This document shows positions 61,954 to 64,000 of a DNA stretch of 64,000 nucleotides, piece after piece; within the stretch, counting starts at the first letter, position 1; every line of letters begins with the position of its first letter. The position numbers were made by a program, and so were the translations under genes. The notes under the pieces were generated by a model. It was given only the letters and a program-made list of their open reading frames with translations, did not search any database and was not told the origin of the DNA. Source of the stretch: an uncultured Planctomycetota bacterium (GTDB lineage: Bacteria > Planctomycetota > Phycisphaerae > Sedimentisphaerales > UBA12454); the NCBI GenBank assembly GCA_903847315.1, contig CAINDG010000025.1:1-64000 (forward strand), written 5' to 3'.

Positions 61954-62928
61954 TTACTTTCCTGCAAGATTAACTATCATCGATTCAATCATCGTCTGCG
62001 CCGTTGCCCTGCCGGTTTTTATCTGGTAATCAATCTCCGCAAGCTGCCGCAGCAAATCGCCTATTTTCTTCAGCGTCATCTTTTTCAGAACGCCGAAAAA
62101 CTGCTCCTGATTCCATATCCGAAGCTTTCTTGCTATTCCATCAGGCCGTTCGCCATTTTGCAGCATCACCGACACCGTAAACATCCTGCGGAAATGCCAC
62201 GCGAACGCCCCGACCACCGTATATTCCGCGTCCTTGTCAGCCCCAAGCATCAGCCGCAACTGCTCCATCGCCCTTCCCGCGTCTTTTGCCATCATCGAAT
62301 CGATAACCTCGAACGCCCCGAACACCCTGTTTCGCCCGACAAGCTCGGAAATATCTTTTTCCATTATATTTTTCGCCGACGCCGTATAAGCCGCAAGTTT
62401 ATCTACCTCGCAGCGAAGCATCCCCGGCTCATCGCCCGCGAATTCCACAAGCATTTGTGCAGCGTTATATGATAGGTTTTTGCCGTATTGCTGTCTCGCA
62501 TAATCGCTTACATAGCTGGCAAGTTCTCTCGATTTTAATTGTGCGACTTCTATCAACTGCCCCGTCTTCGGCAGCATCTTCGCAAGCCGCGTATTTGACG
62601 CCCACGTTTCGACCGCGATGATAAGAACCCCGCTCGCCGCCGGATTTTCAAAATATTTTTCCAGAATCTCCCGGTTATCGCTGACAAAATCATCCGCGTC
62701 GCTCAGCACAACCACTCTTCTCTCGGCAAGGAATGGCAAAGTCCTCAATTCATCAAAAATCTCCACCGCCGTAACTTTATCTGTTTCCGCCCGCCACAAA
62801 CACATCTGCATTTGGTCGGGTTTTAAAAGCTGATTAACAAGAGCCGTTACCTGCTGGGCGACAAGGAACTCATCCTTCCCGGCGATTACATATACTGGCT
62901 TAATTTCAGTTTTATTTTTTGATACCAT
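61954..62928 (-). CDS. holA: DNA polymerase III subunit delta
   Basis: About 325 residues, the clamp-loader subunit that opens the beta clamp. The order of segments fits HolA: a degenerate nucleotide-binding N-terminus (KPVYVIAGKDEFLVAQQV), FDELRTLPFLAERRVVVLSDAD, a helical middle (LVEFAGDEPGMLRCEVDKLAAY), and the C-terminal helical collar (VGAFAWHFRRMFTVSVML). The start was set at the ATG at 62928; the longer frame begins with TTG at 62961. No Walker A Lys is present, as usual for delta. Confidence 0.9.
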   Translation of the reverse strand: MVSKNKTEIKPVYVIAGKDEFLVAQQVTALVNQLLKPDQMQMCLWRAETDKVTAVEIFDELRTLPFLAERRVVVLSDADDFVSDNREILEKYFENPAASGVLIIAVETWASNTRLAKMLPKTGQLIEVAQLKSRELASYVSDYARQQYGKNLSYNAAQMLVEFAGDEPGMLRCEVDKLAAYTASAKNIMEKDISELVGRNRVFGAFEVIDSMMAKDAGRAMEQLRLMLGADKDAEYTVVGAFAWHFRRMFTVSVMLQNGERPDGIARKLRIWNQEQFFGVLKKMTLKKIGDLLRQLAEIDYQIKTGRATAQTMIESMIVNLAGK

Positions 62929-63049
62929 ATTTACTTCAAAACCTAAAATTTCTACGCCCAATCAAATAACGGTCAAATAAGTAAGTCCTTTATTAATAAG
63001 TAGTTACATTCCGCAGTGATTCTTTTATATAAACAGTAATCAAACAAAA

Positions 63050-64000
63050 TTACGCCCAGAAAGGTACATATCTGGCGTGCTTACGAGATTCACTTTCCTG
63101 TTCAACAGGTTTAATTACTTTTTCTTCAACAGCATCTTTTATAATTCTTGATACCATCGCACTATTTTCCTTTTGAATTCCAAATCTTTCCCGCAATGAA
63201 GAATTAGTCAAAGACTCACGTTGGACGTATTTTAAACAGGCGTGGAGATAGGTGGCGCGAATTTTGTCATTTTTGTCCATCTTTGATAATGGTCGATGCG
63301 AAAAAAGTGTAACCTTGGTGCTATTATCAATGACTTCAAATAAAGGCGCTGGCAATTGATAAAACTCTGCCTGAAAAACAACCTTATCTATTCCACTTCC
63401 TCGTTCTTCGCATACTCCTATCCTTCGCATAAATGAAGCAAGTGTTTCATTGCGAGATTTTGGTGGACTATCAAGAAAACGCTCTGTTTTTACGAGTGAT
63501 TCGCCAGGATTTGTTATTTCAAGCCGATCGGAAAATATCTCTATCATGGGGCCTGTCCCCTTTAGGAAAAAATCTTGGTGTATTATAGCATTCGCAACAA
63601 GTTCGCGAACAGCAATTTCCGGATACATCGGAACATCCTTTCGCAACGCCTTGCCTATTATTTCATTACGAGGAATAAGACCATTGATAAATTCTATTAG
63701 CCCTCCAAAACCAGAGGCGTATCCTCTTCCTCCTGTTTGTTCCTTTATTGTTTCAAGTCTTGTTGTGCCATTATAAACAACAACGCGAACAGCTTTTCGT
63801 TTCAGACTCTTGAAATCATCAAGTTTTTTTGCAAAAAGAATAGCCCCAAGATTCGTAATACTATATGTCCCTGCATCATCAATCAATATCATGTTATCAC
63901 CGGAAAGTTTTTCCAGTATGCCTCTTTTGTTATCAGGAAGCGGCTGACCAACAAGTTCAAAATATGATGGATAATCTATAAACCTGAGTACTTCATCGGT
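63050..64000 (-). CDS. AlbA/Schlafen-type ATP-binding DNA/RNA-binding protein (partial)
   Basis: The frame is open to the right window edge; 316 codons are seen, the C-terminal part. EVLRFIDYPSYFELVGQPLP and GTYSITNLGAILFAKKL belong to the linker after the AlbA_2 (Schlafen) domain, and REL VANAIIHQDFF with IEIFSDRLEITNPG is the GHKL-like 'RecG C-terminal-like' ATPase part (N and G1 boxes). RRIGVCEERGSGIDK follows, and a C-terminal winged-helix (ESLTNSSLRERFGI). These proteins are often annotated as putative transcriptional regulators and are frequent in accessory regions and near defence genes. Confidence 0.8.
   Translation of the reverse strand, partial: TDEVLRFIDYPSYFELVGQPLPDNKRGILEKLSGDNMILIDDAGTYSITNLGAILFAKKLDDFKSLKRKAVRVVVYNGTTRLETIKEQTGGRGYASGFGGLIEFINGLIPRNEIIGKALRKDVPMYPEIAVRELVANAIIHQDFFLKGTGPMIEIFSDRLEITNPGESLVKTERFLDSPPKSRNETLASFMRRIGVCEERGSGIDKVVFQAEFYQLPAPLFEVIDNSTKVTLFSHRPLSKMDKNDKIRATYLHACLKYVQRESLTNSSLRERFGIQKENSAMVSRIIKDAVEEKVIKPVEQESESRKHARYVPFWA

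Noticed and set aside
1-64000. tRNA, rRNA or known riboswitch genes
   Set aside because: All gaps were read on both strands; no T-arm-like GGTTCGAATCC block, cloverleaf or known aptamer core was noticed. A covariance-model scan would be decisive.

Overview
The window reads as a contiguous piece of a bacterial chromosome. It is gene-dense and of medium G+C, with mostly housekeeping genes. Gene content and style suggest a Planctomycetota bacterium of the Phycisphaerae type. The pointers are a PilMNO/secretin cluster combined with GspG/H/I/J/K-like pseudopilins, a DUF4954 protein, little use of strong Shine-Dalgarno sites in places, and many hairpin repeats between genes. This assignment is inference; no rRNA or tRNA gene was seen that could settle it.

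Layout. 1-1.03 kb: the 3' end of a TAXI-type TRAP transporter protein and a small membrane protein. 1.1-11.6 kb (+): accD, then hisC-hisB-ispF-cysS-ruvC-ruvA-ruvB, a lipoprotein amidase, a ZIP metal transporter, manA and a NusG/RfaH-like regulator. 11.7-24.3 kb: a surface-polysaccharide region with methyltransferases, glycosyltransferases, two GT39-like membrane enzymes, an amidotransferase, a UDP-GlcNAc 2-epimerase, a DUF354 protein and a flippase-like membrane protein. Most genes are on the - strand, downstream of dxr and rseP (24.3-27.6 kb). 27.6-36.05 kb is a patchwork: a DUF4062 gene in an A+T-rich island edged by hairpin repeats, a BioD-like/DRTGG protein, a remnant of formate-THF ligase next to intact folD, a DUF4954 protein, a protein with a HEPN-like RX4H motif, and a truncated REP-associated transposase beside an array of hairpin repeats. 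36.05-40.7 kb (-): an NtrC-type regulator and its kinase, pnp and rpsO. 40.87-57.14 kb (-): a long type IV pilus / type II secretion-like cluster with a TPR protein, a sensor kinase, a response regulator, an HD-GYP protein and a STAS protein embedded in it. 57.4-64 kb: tsaE, thiL, argH, a lipid A-type acyltransferase, a small HTH regulator with a palindromic operator, holA and a partial AlbA/Schlafen-type protein.

How the parts work together. The pilus cluster carries a predicted cyclic-di-GMP-degrading HD-GYP protein in the same operon as an assembly ATPase whose N-terminus looks like the c-di-GMP-binding MshEN domain, so a sense-and-control circuit for surface behaviour is plausible. The NusG-like protein has its own promoter and sits next to the polysaccharide genes, as RfaH/LoaP-type antiterminators often do. 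Three genes (hisC, the nusG-like gene and the BioD-like gene) have a good promoter whose -10 box ends 7-8 bases before the ATG, which predicts leaderless mRNAs. The most accessory-looking stretch, and the best place to look for a new system, is 27.6-36.05 kb.
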